DNA of 64,000 nucleotides from Roseivirga sp. (lineage in GTDB: Bacteria > Bacteroidota > Bacteroidia > Cytophagales > Cyclobacteriaceae), in NCBI GenBank assembly GCA_021404565.1, contig JAAWWF010000040.1, forward strand, positions 1-64,000. The letters run 5' to 3'. Below are positions 33,473 to 42,177 of this stretch, piece by piece. The notes beneath the pieces are model-generated. The model saw only the letters and a program-made list of their open reading frames with translations, was not told where the DNA came from and did no database searches. A program made the translations under genes and the position numbers. How positions within the stretch are numbered: the stretch's first letter is position 1; every line of letters starts with the position of its first letter.

Positions 33473-34087
33473 TCAGGAGTTGATCACCTTTTTGTTTCTG
33501 AGTACCCAGTTGAGCAGTGAATGTGTGGTGGCCGGTAAATTCAGCTTGACACAGATGTTGTGGCGGTGGTTTTTGATGGTGCTCTCGCTCACGTGCATCA
33601 ACTCAGCTATCTTCTTAGTGGTCAGATTTTCGGCAATATTGCGGAGTACCGCTTTTTCCGTAGTGGTAAACTCGGGTGCGGGCTCTTCTTCCATGTCCCC
33701 GTTATTATTGATATAGCGTGCGTGATTATTGAAGGCAATTTCCAGTGTGGTAAGTACATCTGCAGGCTCAAAAGGCTTTACCAGGTAAGCATAAGGCATG
33801 GTTACCTTGGCCAACTCCAGGGTGCGTGTGTCGGAAAATGAGGTGAGGTAAATAAAAGGTGTATTGGAGTTTTTGCGAATGTGATTTGCCACATCCATGC
33901 CCGTCTTTTTTCCTCCCAGATTAATGTCGAGAATTACCATATCCACGGGTTCTTCATCAAAACTCGTAATGGCTTCTCTGTAGGTAAGCGCAGGCTCCAG
34001 TGTTTCATACCCCAGCTTGTTCAGTGTATTACACAGATCATCGGCAATGATCACTTCATCTTCAACTACCAGTATTCTCTTTTTCAT
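33473..34087 (-). CDS. Response regulator, receiver plus LuxR-type HTH
   Basis: 204 residues, starting MKKRILVVEDE 6 bp after the stop of the first kinase gene, so probably the last gene of the kinase operon. The receiver has 'VEDE', the phospho-acceptor in 'MVILDINLGG', 'YLTSFSD' and 'YLVKPFE'. The LuxR-type HTH reads 'TTKKIAELMHVSESTIKNHR', followed by 'LNLPATTHSLLNWVLRN'. Its recognition helix is nearly the same as that of the regulator at 31954-32568, so the two may bind the same sites. Confidence 0.93.
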   Translation of the reverse strand: MKKRILVVEDEVIIADDLCNTLNKLGYETLEPALTYREAITSFDEEPVDMVILDINLGGKKTGMDVANHIRKNSNTPFIYLTSFSDTRTLELAKVTMPYAYLVKPFEPADVLTTLEIAFNNHARYINNNGDMEEEPAPEFTTTEKAVLRNIAENLTTKKIAELMHVSESTIKNHRHNICVKLNLPATTHSLLNWVLRNKKVINS

Positions 34088-34093
34088 ATTCCT

Positions 34094-36085
34094 TTATTCA
34101 ATCAGTTTGCTGCGTGCCTCTTCATTGGCAAAATTAATGGTAAACCTGTTTCCCTGATCATAATTGTAGTCAAGCTTGCCCTGTAGCTGTTTGGCAAGCC
34201 GTGAAGCCAGTCTTAACCCAAAACCTTTCTTGATTACTTCGGCAAATGGCTCTTTAATGGCCTCTCCATTATCCTTATACACCAGGTTGAACATCCCTGC
34301 CCCTAAGGCCTCCAAACCCACGGTAAGCTCCAGCTTTCTTTGTAAAAGTAATGCATGCTTGTAAGAATTGGTTACCAGTTCGTTGAGTATCAGCCCTAGA
34401 GAAATTGAAGTATCAATATCGAAGATGGTATTACTCTCAAACTCAAGCTGCAGTTTATACGGAACCCTATCCACTTGTATCGCATCCAGCTTGTTTATCA
34501 GCTCTTCGGTATATTCTTTAAAATCGATGGTGGCAATATCATCAGTGCGGTACAGAAACTGATGGATCATAGACATGGCCACTACCCTGCTGCGGCTGTC
34601 TTCTATGGCTTTGGCAGGATCTTCCGTGCTACTCCACTCCTGCTGCATATTCAGCAGACTGGAAACTAACTGCAGGTTGTTTTTTACCCGATGGTGCACT
34701 TCTTTAAAGAGTGTTTCAATACGCTCATTACGCTCCTGCAATTCCAGTTTCTGCTGGTTTACCTTGGCAGTTCTGTCCACTACCTCCTGCTCAATTTTTC
34801 GCGTTTGATCTGCCTGCACCTGATTGAGCCGTGTCAAAGCCTTATTCTTATCTACCTCATGCTGCCGCATTTCTATGCCCAGGGCAATGGTAAACAAAAG
34901 TGTTTCCAGTAGTGTAACCGTAGAACTCATAAGAGAGGCAGCCTCCCGGGCTATGGCCTGAAACACCCAGAAATAGCCTACCACGACTACACCTACCGCA
35001 TAGATCACCAAACCTGTAGCAAAAACCTTCTTACCCAGATTGAGTTTTCTGAAAACGCTGATAACAAAAGCAATGTAAATAACATTAGTGATAATGGCCG
35101 TGACCGAACCTATGAGGGTAGAAAGCCCAAAGGCTTCATTCGCCACTGTTACATAATACATGTAAGCAAACCTGACCAGGTACATCACGATCAGCCCCTG
35201 AAAGACCCGATACCACCTGATATATTTCTTTTTCACCTCCAGGAATGAAAGCAGTAGCATAAGCATACAAAACTTGCCAAACTGTCCGATAGGCGGTGTA
35301 AAGGTCTTACTGAACTTAGGGTACTCAGGGAAGAGCCAGTCTGTATGATAACCATTTACAGCGAAAGTGTAAGCCGCAAAACCAAGTACCATCAATGAGA
35401 GCCATAAATAAGGTCTGTAACGATGCACCACGTACAATACCAGTGCATAGAGTATGAGTATGGAAAGTGCCCCGAGCAAAACGAAATCAGAGGTGGTTTT
35501 TGTTCTTTGATCAGCATAAAACCGGGTTGTCCCTTTGAGCCTGACCAGCAGTTTAGGTCCACGATCACGGGTATTTTGTATCCTGACATAAACGTCTTCC
35601 CTGGCATTGGCATCAAGCCGGAAGAACAGGTGGTACCGGCTCTCTGTTTTCTCCATTTCGCTTCCCTTCAGGTATTCACCTGATCTGCCGCTGAAAAGCA
35701 GGCTATCTTCCCTAACGAGGTGCAGTGATGCATTGCTCATTCTGGAGTGAAACCAGGCAATGTCTATGTCTTCATCACTAGTATTAGTCAGGGTAAATTT
35801 CATCCAATAGATGCCTTTTTTGTTACCCCGGGTAAACTGCTCAGAAAAAGGTTGAAGCCTCACCATATCATCAACCGTCATCGTGGCCGATGAATCTTCA
35901 AAAGCCAGCAGTTGTTGCCCCACAAAGAGACTGATATCAAAATCAGCATCGCTTACTTCTATGACTTCCTGTGCATCAACCCCGCAAGGCAACACCAAAA
36001 AGCAACCAAGCACAAGCAGGGCCGATATCCTCGATTTTAAGGTACCGAGCACCGTATTTTGTAAGTTATTTAAGGAAAAAATCAT
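34094..36085 (-). CDS. 7TMR-DISM sensor histidine kinase (HisKA_2 type), copy 3 of 3
   Basis: 663 residues. A signal-like N terminus is followed by a 7TMR-DISM extracellular domain (about 40-190, 'GIYWMKFTLTNTSDEDID'), seven membrane segments (about 195-410), a coiled coil, and a transmitter with 'LFKEVHHRVKNNLQL'. The phospho-acceptor His is in the HHR at 464-466. The ATPase domain has its N-box at 'LGLILNELVTNSYKHA', then 'YKDNGE' and 'KKGFGLRLASRL'. HisKA_2/HATPase kinases of this kind pair with LuxR-type or stand-alone receivers, as found just downstream. It is last of three tandem paralogues. The transmitter is almost identical to the other two while the sensor differs. Confidence 0.93.
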   Translation of the reverse strand: MIFSLNNLQNTVLGTLKSRISALLVLGCFLVLPCGVDAQEVIEVSDADFDISLFVGQQLLAFEDSSATMTVDDMVRLQPFSEQFTRGNKKGIYWMKFTLTNTSDEDIDIAWFHSRMSNASLHLVREDSLLFSGRSGEYLKGSEMEKTESRYHLFFRLDANAREDVYVRIQNTRDRGPKLLVRLKGTTRFYADQRTKTTSDFVLLGALSILILYALVLYVVHRYRPYLWLSLMVLGFAAYTFAVNGYHTDWLFPEYPKFSKTFTPPIGQFGKFCMLMLLLSFLEVKKKYIRWYRVFQGLIVMYLVRFAYMYYVTVANEAFGLSTLIGSVTAIITNVIYIAFVISVFRKLNLGKKVFATGLVIYAVGVVVVGYFWVFQAIAREAASLMSSTVTLLETLLFTIALGIEMRQHEVDKNKALTRLNQVQADQTRKIEQEVVDRTAKVNQQKLELQERNERIETLFKEVHHRVKNNLQLVSSLLNMQQEWSSTEDPAKAIEDSRSRVVAMSMIHQFLYRTDDIATIDFKEYTEELINKLDAIQVDRVPYKLQLEFESNTIFDIDTSISLGLILNELVTNSYKHALLLQRKLELTVGLEALGAGMFNLVYKDNGEAIKEPFAEVIKKGFGLRLASRLAKQLQGKLDYNYDQGNRFTINFANEEARSKLIE

Positions 36086-36094
36086 TGTCTTTAT

Positions 36095-38035
36095 TTACTC
36101 CGATAACGCTATTCTGGCCTCTTCGTCAGCAAAGCTGATGGTAAAGAGATTGCCGTTGTCATATCTGTATTCCATTTTGCCTTGCAATTGTTTGGCCAGA
36201 CGAGATGCCATTCTTAACCCAAAGCCCTTCTTGATAACTTCAGCAAAGGGTTCCTTAATAGCTTCTCCATTGTCTTTGTATTGCAGATTAAATATGCCCT
36301 CGCCTATGGCTTCCAACCCGATGGTCAACTCCAGCTTTCTTTGCGAAAGCAGCGCATGCTTGTAGGAATTGGTTACCAACTCGTTCAGTATCAATCCCAG
36401 GGATATAGACGTATCGATATCGAAGGTTCTGTTACTTTCGAATTTGAGCTGTAGCTTATAGGGGACCCTTTGTACCTGAATGGCATCGAGCTTATTGACC
36501 AGCTCTTCTGCATATTCTTTAAAATCGATGGTGGCAATATCATCAGTGCGGTACAGAAATTGGTGGATCATAGACATGGCCACTACCCTGCTGCGGCTGT
36601 CTTCTATGGCTTTTGCCGGATCTTCCGTGCTGCTCCATTCCTGCTGCATATTCAGCAGACTGGAAATGAGCTGTAGGTTATTTTTTACGCGGTGATGCAC
36701 TTCTCTGAAAAGCGTTTCTATACGTTCGTTTCTATTCTCAAGCTGAAGCTTCTGCTGGTTAATCTCAGTCGTGCGGTCTATTACTTCCTGCTCTATCTTC
36801 TTATTCTGGCCTTTGAGCGTGGCGTTCAGTTCATCAAGAGCTATATTTTTATCTACTTCATGCTGTCGCATCTGAATCCCCAGGGCGATGGCGAAAATCA
36901 GAATCTGACCGAGCGGAGCTATGGCACTAACAGCTGTCGCTGTAGTGCGTCCCAGCTCATCGATAAGAAACCATGAGATTACTGCAAAAACCACGGCACT
37001 GATAAAAAACAAAATGCCATACCCGAAGACCCGCTGGGTTCGGTTAAGATGCTTCCAGATTACTAAAACCATCGCTACCAATAGCAGCACAGTCAGTAAC
37101 AGAAAAAAGAGACTGATCAGGGTCGATAGCACAAATCTTCCATACCCGGCAATCATGATGACGCTGGTTATCATTTGGGTTACAGACAGACCAACCAGTA
37201 CGACCAGTATTCTATGCCATTTCCGGAAGTGTTTGCCAGTTTCCAGAAAGTTCATGACCAACATAAGCAGAGCACTGACTCCCAGCATGGCCCAGGGGGT
37301 GGCAACTCCGATAACAGGGTTTTCAGGAAAAAACCAGTTGACCAGATAATCGCGTGCAGTAAAGCTGTACATCATAAGCCCCAGCGAGTGTAGTGCCAGC
37401 CAGAAATATGGTAAATGACGGTGAATGATCAGCAAGGCAATGGCATAGATCATCATCACCAGGAGGGCACCAAACATCAGAAAGTCGCGCGTATGCCTGC
37501 TCTCCTTTTCCTGGTGCCAACCTGCGGTATCTACAAAGCGTACGCTGAAGTCAGGCAAATAATCGGTTTCATTAGTAAAGCGCATATAGAATTCCTGCTG
37601 TTCTCCAACAGGTAGTGTCAATCCGATATGGTTGTGATCGTCACCAGGGTGCATCTGGCTGAGGGGGCGGCCTCCTCCTGATTTTGCATGGAATCTTTCC
37701 CCCTTTGGTCCAAACTGCCAGAGGTCAATCAACGAGGTACGGTCAAACTCCAAAACTGCTACCAGATCAAAGGCAGTCCTGTTCACCGCCCTGAAACGAA
37801 TCCAGTAAACTCCTGCAGCTTCTTCGGTTCCGGTAAACTCTCTTGGGAGGCCCTTTTGCTTCCTTATCTCAGATATGGTCAACCTGGTTGTCAAATCTTC
37901 AAAGATACTCAGTGAGTCACCCGGACTTATCGTAATATCAAACCGGGGCTGACCTATCTGTACAACGGTCTGAGCTCTCGCGTAGGACACCGAAAGAATG
38001 GACAACAAGTATAATATCAGGTGCGTTCTACTCAT
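36095..38035 (-). CDS. 7TMR-DISM sensor histidine kinase (HisKA_2 type), copy 2 of 3
   Basis: 646 residues with signal peptide, 7TMR-DISM extracellular domain ('GVYWIRFRAVNRTAFDLVA'), seven membrane helices, coiled coil ('ALDELNATLKGQNKKIEQEV') and HisKA_2 transmitter. The histidines are near 447-448 in 'EVHHRVKNNLQL'. The ATPase N-box and glycine-rich motifs are intact. It starts 2 bp after the upstream kinase gene and is followed 9 bp later by the next, so the three are co-transcribed. The ligand is unknown; DISM domains in other bacteria often sense carbohydrates or small molecules. Confidence 0.93.
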   Translation of the reverse strand: MSRTHLILYLLSILSVSYARAQTVVQIGQPRFDITISPGDSLSIFEDLTTRLTISEIRKQKGLPREFTGTEEAAGVYWIRFRAVNRTAFDLVAVLEFDRTSLIDLWQFGPKGERFHAKSGGGRPLSQMHPGDDHNHIGLTLPVGEQQEFYMRFTNETDYLPDFSVRFVDTAGWHQEKESRHTRDFLMFGALLVMMIYAIALLIIHRHLPYFWLALHSLGLMMYSFTARDYLVNWFFPENPVIGVATPWAMLGVSALLMLVMNFLETGKHFRKWHRILVVLVGLSVTQMITSVIMIAGYGRFVLSTLISLFFLLLTVLLLVAMVLVIWKHLNRTQRVFGYGILFFISAVVFAVISWFLIDELGRTTATAVSAIAPLGQILIFAIALGIQMRQHEVDKNIALDELNATLKGQNKKIEQEVIDRTTEINQQKLQLENRNERIETLFREVHHRVKNNLQLISSLLNMQQEWSSTEDPAKAIEDSRSRVVAMSMIHQFLYRTDDIATIDFKEYAEELVNKLDAIQVQRVPYKLQLKFESNRTFDIDTSISLGLILNELVTNSYKHALLSQRKLELTIGLEAIGEGIFNLQYKDNGEAIKEPFAEVIKKGFGLRMASRLAKQLQGKMEYRYDNGNLFTISFADEEARIALSE

Positions 38036-38037
38036 TT

Positions 38038-40002
38038 CTATTCTGACAGTGCCATTCTGGCTTCTTCGTTGGCGAAAGTGATGGTAAAAAGATTGCCCTG
38101 TTGGTATTTATATTCCAGCCTACCCTGAAGCTGCCGGGCCAGGCGCGATGCCATTCTAAGTCCGAAACCCTTTTTCACTACTTCAGCAAAGGGCTGTTGA
38201 ATGGCCTCCCCATTGTCCTGATATGCCAGACTGTACATACCTTCTCCTAAATCTTTCAGGCTTACATCCAGTTTCAGGTCTCGCTGATCTAATACCGCAT
38301 GTTTATAAGAATTAGTTACCAGTTCGTTCAATATCAACCCCAGTGAAATAGACGTATCGATATCAAAGGCAGGGTTGTCTTTAAAATCAAGCCGCAACTT
38401 GTAAGGTACTCTTTCTACCTGTATAGCATCCAGCTTATTCACCAGCTCTTCGGTATACTCTTTAAAGTCAATGGTAGCAATATCATCGGTGCGGTACAGA
38501 AACTGATGGATCATTGACATGGCCACCACCCTACTGCGGCTATCTTCTATGGCCTTGGCGGGGTCTTCCGTGCTGCTCCACTCCTGTTGCATATTCAACA
38601 GACTGGATATCAGCTGCAGGTTATTTTTCACCCGGTGGTGCACTTCTCTGAAAAGCGTCTCTATCCGCTCGTTTCGCTCTTCCAGCATCAGCTTCTGGGC
38701 ACTGATTTCTTTGGTCCGGTCAATTACCTCCGATTCAATTTTTCTGTTTTGTTCCTTCAGAGTGGTATTAAGTTTATCAAGTGCTATGTTTTTATCTACC
38801 TCATGCTGGCGCATGCGAATGCCCAGGGCAATGGAGAAAATGATTACCTGTGAAAGGGAGGCAATGGAGGCCGTGTAGAGCAATACAAGCCTGAAATTGG
38901 TAATGAAATTAAACTTCCAGGTAATCAGCGCCATAATGAGGGCGAAGCCAAACAATACGAGCCCTATCAAAAACACCTTCTGGCTGGCATTCACTTTTTT
39001 CCAAAGGGCAAAAAGCATCACTTTAAAGATCACAATATCGATCAACAGGGTATAAAGCCCCATATTGGTCATGCCCCCATAATCCTGGTGTACAGCAGTG
39101 AGATAAACCCCGTAAGAGGTTCTGAAAATCATCAGCAATACCAGGGCCACAAACACCTTATGCCATTTGGGAAATTTCTGCTTTAGCTCCAAAAAATTAA
39201 TGGCCAGTAAGAGTCCTCCCAGGTGGCCCAATTGTGCCCATACCAGAGTGAAATTCAATCCCTCTTCCGGCAGATCGGGCATAAACCAGTCTACAAAAAA
39301 ACCTCTCACCGCAAAGGCATACATGGCATTACCCAGTGCAAAAAGTGTGAGGTACAGAAACATGCGCTTTCGGTACACCAGGTATTGAATCAAAGAGTAT
39401 AGGATGAGAATAAAACAGGCGCCAAAAAAGAGATAGTTCTGCAACAAGTCTTTGTCTCTGGCTTGCTGAAAACTCAGAGCATCTGTAAAGCTCCCTGTAA
39501 ATGCCCGGCCGTGTACTTTGAAATAGATATCCTCTTTTACTCCTGCTCTTAGCGTAAAAGCAGTATGCGTTCGGCTATCTCCGGGTTTCAAATCTTTCTG
39601 AGCCACAAATGACCCGAAAACACCCCGGTAGATGCTTCCGTTAGGGTTCTTTTTAAACAGTTGGCTGTTTACAGTACGTGGGCCTGTCGCCATGACCTTT
39701 AAATCATAAGGAGTGGTGTTGAGTAACGACACCCTTACCCAGTAAAAGGCCCTGGTACTTTTAGTCCCGGTAGCTCCCTGGTCGAAAAGCGAGTCTACGC
39801 CCCAGACATCATTAATATCCAATACTCCATGAGTGTCTTCAAAAAACTGCCGATACTCTTTCCGCACAGCAATATTGAAGCGCTCAGTATCAATTTCGGT
39901 GACCTTTTGGGCTAGCAGGTCAGTTTGAAATGTGCTTAGAGTTAAAAAAACCAGTACAGCGATCAGCCGCTTTGAGAGCAGCGTTTTGGTGATGATCATC
40001 AC
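38038..40002 (-). CDS. 7TMR-DISM sensor histidine kinase (HisKA_2 type), copy 1 of 3
   Basis: 654 residues and the first gene of the kinase operon. A signal peptide (TLLSKRLIAVLVFLTLSTFQ) is followed by a divergent DISM extracellular domain ('AFYWVRVSLLNTTPYDLKV'), seven membrane helices (about 195-400), a coiled coil ('DKLNTTLKEQNRKIESEV') and the HisKA_2 transmitter with His near 455-456. The ATPase motifs 'LGLILNELVTNSYKHA' and 'KKGFGLRMASRLARQLQG' are intact. The 178-bp gap to the divergent gene at 40181 should hold its promoter. The 18-bp palindrome is not present there. Confidence 0.93.
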   Translation of the reverse strand: MMIITKTLLSKRLIAVLVFLTLSTFQTDLLAQKVTEIDTERFNIAVRKEYRQFFEDTHGVLDINDVWGVDSLFDQGATGTKSTRAFYWVRVSLLNTTPYDLKVMATGPRTVNSQLFKKNPNGSIYRGVFGSFVAQKDLKPGDSRTHTAFTLRAGVKEDIYFKVHGRAFTGSFTDALSFQQARDKDLLQNYLFFGACFILILYSLIQYLVYRKRMFLYLTLFALGNAMYAFAVRGFFVDWFMPDLPEEGLNFTLVWAQLGHLGGLLLAINFLELKQKFPKWHKVFVALVLLMIFRTSYGVYLTAVHQDYGGMTNMGLYTLLIDIVIFKVMLFALWKKVNASQKVFLIGLVLFGFALIMALITWKFNFITNFRLVLLYTASIASLSQVIIFSIALGIRMRQHEVDKNIALDKLNTTLKEQNRKIESEVIDRTKEISAQKLMLEERNERIETLFREVHHRVKNNLQLISSLLNMQQEWSSTEDPAKAIEDSRSRVVAMSMIHQFLYRTDDIATIDFKEYTEELVNKLDAIQVERVPYKLRLDFKDNPAFDIDTSISLGLILNELVTNSYKHAVLDQRDLKLDVSLKDLGEGMYSLAYQDNGEAIQQPFAEVVKKGFGLRMASRLARQLQGRLEYKYQQGNLFTITFANEEARMALSE

Positions 40003-40180
40003 CGAAAATTATGAGGAATAAGCGAGAATTAAAACAGATACCAGCATATGATGGTCAACCTTCATTCACCACTCGCAGATCATTCATAGCATTTCCGCTA
40101 AAAAACTATTCTATTCAAATTCTTTATGAAATATTGGTGGTGAACAGAACTCATCTGCCAATACCATAATCTATACATCC

Positions 40181-41269
40181 ATGGACAAAAGACATTTCTT
40201 AAAAAACCTGGGCCTGGGTGCTTCCGCTGCGCTCATCGCCCCTTCCCTCCTTACTTCATGTGATTCAGCCAGTACAGACTCCTTTAAGTTTTGGATATGG
40301 ATCAATGGCAACAATAAAAAGACACTGGATGAATGGAAAACTGAACTGACTTCTCTGAGAGAAGCAGGCATTACGGGCCTGCTCGTAGGTGGAGGCCGCA
40401 ATATGCTGGAAAAACTCATTCCTATTGCTACTGAGCTCGGTCAGGAGGTGCATGCCTGGCTTTGGACCCTCAACCGCCCGGGTGATAAAAAAGCACAGGC
40501 TCACCCTGACTGGTATACGGTCAGTCGCAAGGGAGAATCAAGCCTGGAGGTAAACCCTTATGTAGGCTATTACCAGTGGCTCTGCCCTTCTAAACCTGAG
40601 GTGCAGGAGTTTGTAAAGCAGGGTATGGTAGACCATTGTGATATAGAGGGGCTGGCAGGTATTCATCTCGACTATGTGCGCTACTGCGATGTGATACTGC
40701 CCAATGGTCTCTGGGCCAAGTACGACCTGGTGCAGGATCATGAAATGCCTGAGTTTGACTTCTGCTACTGCGATACCTGCCGTGGTAGCTTCAAAGCGCA
40801 ACATGGATACGATCCAAAGGATCAGGAAGACCCCAGCCAGGATGAAAAATGGAGAAAGTATCGATGGGATAGTGTTACTCAGCTGGTAAATCAAATTTCT
40901 GAAGCGGTACACGCTGAGGGAAAATTGCTTTCTGCAGCTGTATTCCCCTACCCTGAGCTCGCCCGCAAGCTGGTACGACAATCCTGGAACGAATGGAACC
41001 TGGACATGGTTTTCCCCATGATCTACCATAATTTTTATGAAGAGGAGGTGGAATGGATCGAGTATGCCACTGCCCAGGGAGTAAATACACTTAATGGCAG
41101 ATTTCCCTTGAACACGGGTATTTACCTGCCTCCTACCCAGCCGCACGAAATAGCGAAGGCGATAGAGGCCGCAAAGGCGGGAGGTGCCAAAGGAATGTCC
41201 TTCTTCTCAAATGGCTCGTTGAAAGACGAAAAACTGGCTGCCTTTCAGCAGCTGGGCATGGGAAAATAG
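40181..41269 (+). CDS. Exported GHL10-like glycoside-hydrolase-type lipoprotein
   Basis: 362 residues. The N terminus (MDKRHFLKNLGLGASAALIA) looks Tat-like, with KR rather than RR, and ends in a lipobox LTSC with Cys27. The body fits a TIM-barrel of the GHL10/DUF187 sort: 'LREAGITGLLVGG' and 'YQWLCPSKPEVQEFV' are early strands, 'GIHLDYVRYCD' carries the probable catalytic Asp, and 'WNEWNLDMVFPMIYHNFY' matches the later conserved strand. 'CYCDTCRGSF' is cysteine-rich and unusual. The substrate is unknown, probably a glycan. It is monocistronic and divergent from the kinase operon. Confidence 0.8.
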   Translation: MDKRHFLKNLGLGASAALIAPSLLTSCDSASTDSFKFWIWINGNNKKTLDEWKTELTSLREAGITGLLVGGGRNMLEKLIPIATELGQEVHAWLWTLNRPGDKKAQAHPDWYTVSRKGESSLEVNPYVGYYQWLCPSKPEVQEFVKQGMVDHCDIEGLAGIHLDYVRYCDVILPNGLWAKYDLVQDHEMPEFDFCYCDTCRGSFKAQHGYDPKDQEDPSQDEKWRKYRWDSVTQLVNQISEAVHAEGKLLSAAVFPYPELARKLVRQSWNEWNLDMVFPMIYHNFYEEEVEWIEYATAQGVNTLNGRFPLNTGIYLPPTQPHEIAKAIEAAKAGGAKGMSFFSNGSLKDEKLAAFQQLGMGK

Positions 41270-41445
41270 CATTTAATAAGCGAGATATTTCGCCTATCAC
41301 AGGGCGATCAGCTAACCAATCTCAATGATCGGACGAATAGTCACGCAGTTGAGTATGCTTTTCTTAGAAGCTTCGTCACCTCAGCATAAAAATGAAAAGC
41401 AAGGAACGATAACCAACTTCCACCAACCACCCCATCCTTCGGACA

Positions 41446-41466
41446 CCCCTCCTTGAAAAGCAGGGG
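41446..41466. repeat. Small palindromic non-coding element
   Basis: CCCCTCCTTGAAAAGCAGGGG forms a near-palindrome with one mismatch. It resembles the common Bacteroidota intergenic 'CCCCTCCTTGAAAAGGAGGGG' element. It lies in the gene-free stretch 41270-41690. Two copies of TCGGACGAATA, near 41333 and 41535, lie on either side of it, so the stretch may be a patchwork of repeat debris. Confidence 0.4.
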
Positions 41467-41556
41467 ACTTGTACAGAGATAGCCAATGCCTGACACGAAT
41501 ATCAGTAAGGTTTAGAGGAACAAAGCTCAAATGGTCGGACGAATAACTCTTACCCA

Positions 41557-41596
41557 TTTGCAATGTGTAAGTACGAGAAAGGCATTTCTAATGCCA
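41557..41596 (+). repeat. REP-like hairpin element (solo copy)
   Basis: A 40-bp element with GAGAAAGGCATTT followed by CTAATGCCA. GGCATT/AATGCC forms a 6-bp stem with a 3-nt loop. It aligns without gaps with 56726-56765, which stands directly before a broken REP-associated tyrosine transposase. This copy is therefore probably a solo REP from the same family. Confidence 0.6.
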
Positions 41597-41642
41597 GTAT
41601 AAAACAACTTAACTCCCTCTCCTAATACCCCTTTTTCCATAA

Positions 41643-41672
41643 AAAAACCCTGACGGTCCGGTCAGGGTTTTT
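41643..41672. terminator. Terminator after the SPOR-like gene
   Basis: A 12-bp perfect stem, AAAAACCCTGAC / GTCAGGGTTTTT, with loop GGTCCG and a U run on either strand. It lies 19 bp past the stop of the minus-strand gene at 41691 and may also stop plus-strand transcription. Confidence 0.85.
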
Positions 41673-41690
41673 AATTTCTTTCTTTACCAA

Positions 41691-42032
41691 TTACCTGGTT
41701 CCGGGAGGTACAGCCTTTGCCCAAACCTTTGGCAAATCTTTGTGCTCCTTTTTCAGCCACCACACTGCATAATCGGCACCAGACTTGGCATAATAGCGCT
41801 CTACGTACACATAATACTGCTTTGAATCAGCATCATAGTACATACCTGCATCATCGAATTTCGACTTCACATCGGCCAGTACTTTTTCGTTAGCTGCTTT
41901 GTCGCGGGAGTTAGAAACCACGATCAGATAATCTTGTTTTTCTTCAGCAACCTGGGCCAGTGCTGAAGTGCTTGCAACAGAGAAAAAAGCGAAGCAGGTA
42001 ATCAAAAAGAGGGATCTTGTTAGAGTCTTCAT
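41691..42032 (-). CDS. Small exported SPOR-like protein
   Basis: 113 residues with a clear signal peptide (MKTLTRSLFLITCFAFFSVA...ALA). The mature ~85 residues fit the SPOR fold in outline: 'DYLIVVSNSRDKAANEKVLADV', 'YYVYVERYYAKSGADYAVWWL', then 'PKVWAKAV'. Similar domains bind denuded peptidoglycan glycan strands. The match is by pattern only, and the protein lacks any other domain. It lies between two strong terminators and is probably a single-gene unit. Confidence 0.75.
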   Translation of the reverse strand: MKTLTRSLFLITCFAFFSVASTSALAQVAEEKQDYLIVVSNSRDKAANEKVLADVKSKFDDAGMYYDADSKQYYVYVERYYAKSGADYAVWWLKKEHKDLPKVWAKAVPPGTR

Positions 42033-42085
42033 GTGTCAGTAAAAATTTTGGTGACTTAAAAGTATATAATAAGAATAGAAAAGAA

Positions 42086-42116
42086 AAAGTCTTGTCCCAA
42101 AATGGGACAAGACTTT
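42086..42116. terminator. Strong hairpin terminator
   Basis: A perfect 13-bp stem, AAAGTCTTGTCCC / GGGACAAGACTTT, with loop AAAAT. It lies 61 bp past the stop of the sortilin-like gene on the minus strand and 53 bp upstream of the small SPOR-like gene. Confidence 0.85.
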
Positions 42117-42177
42117 GATCTAATTTCGTTTAGCGCCTCTAACCAGCCCAAAAGACCGGTTTGACTTGCTTCAGGAC

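Noticed and set aside
41381-41563. A 60-codon minus-strand frame between the GHL10-like gene and the SPOR-like gene
   Set aside because: It covers the palindromic element and runs into the REP hairpin, has no signal or family match, and looks like chance in repeat debris.
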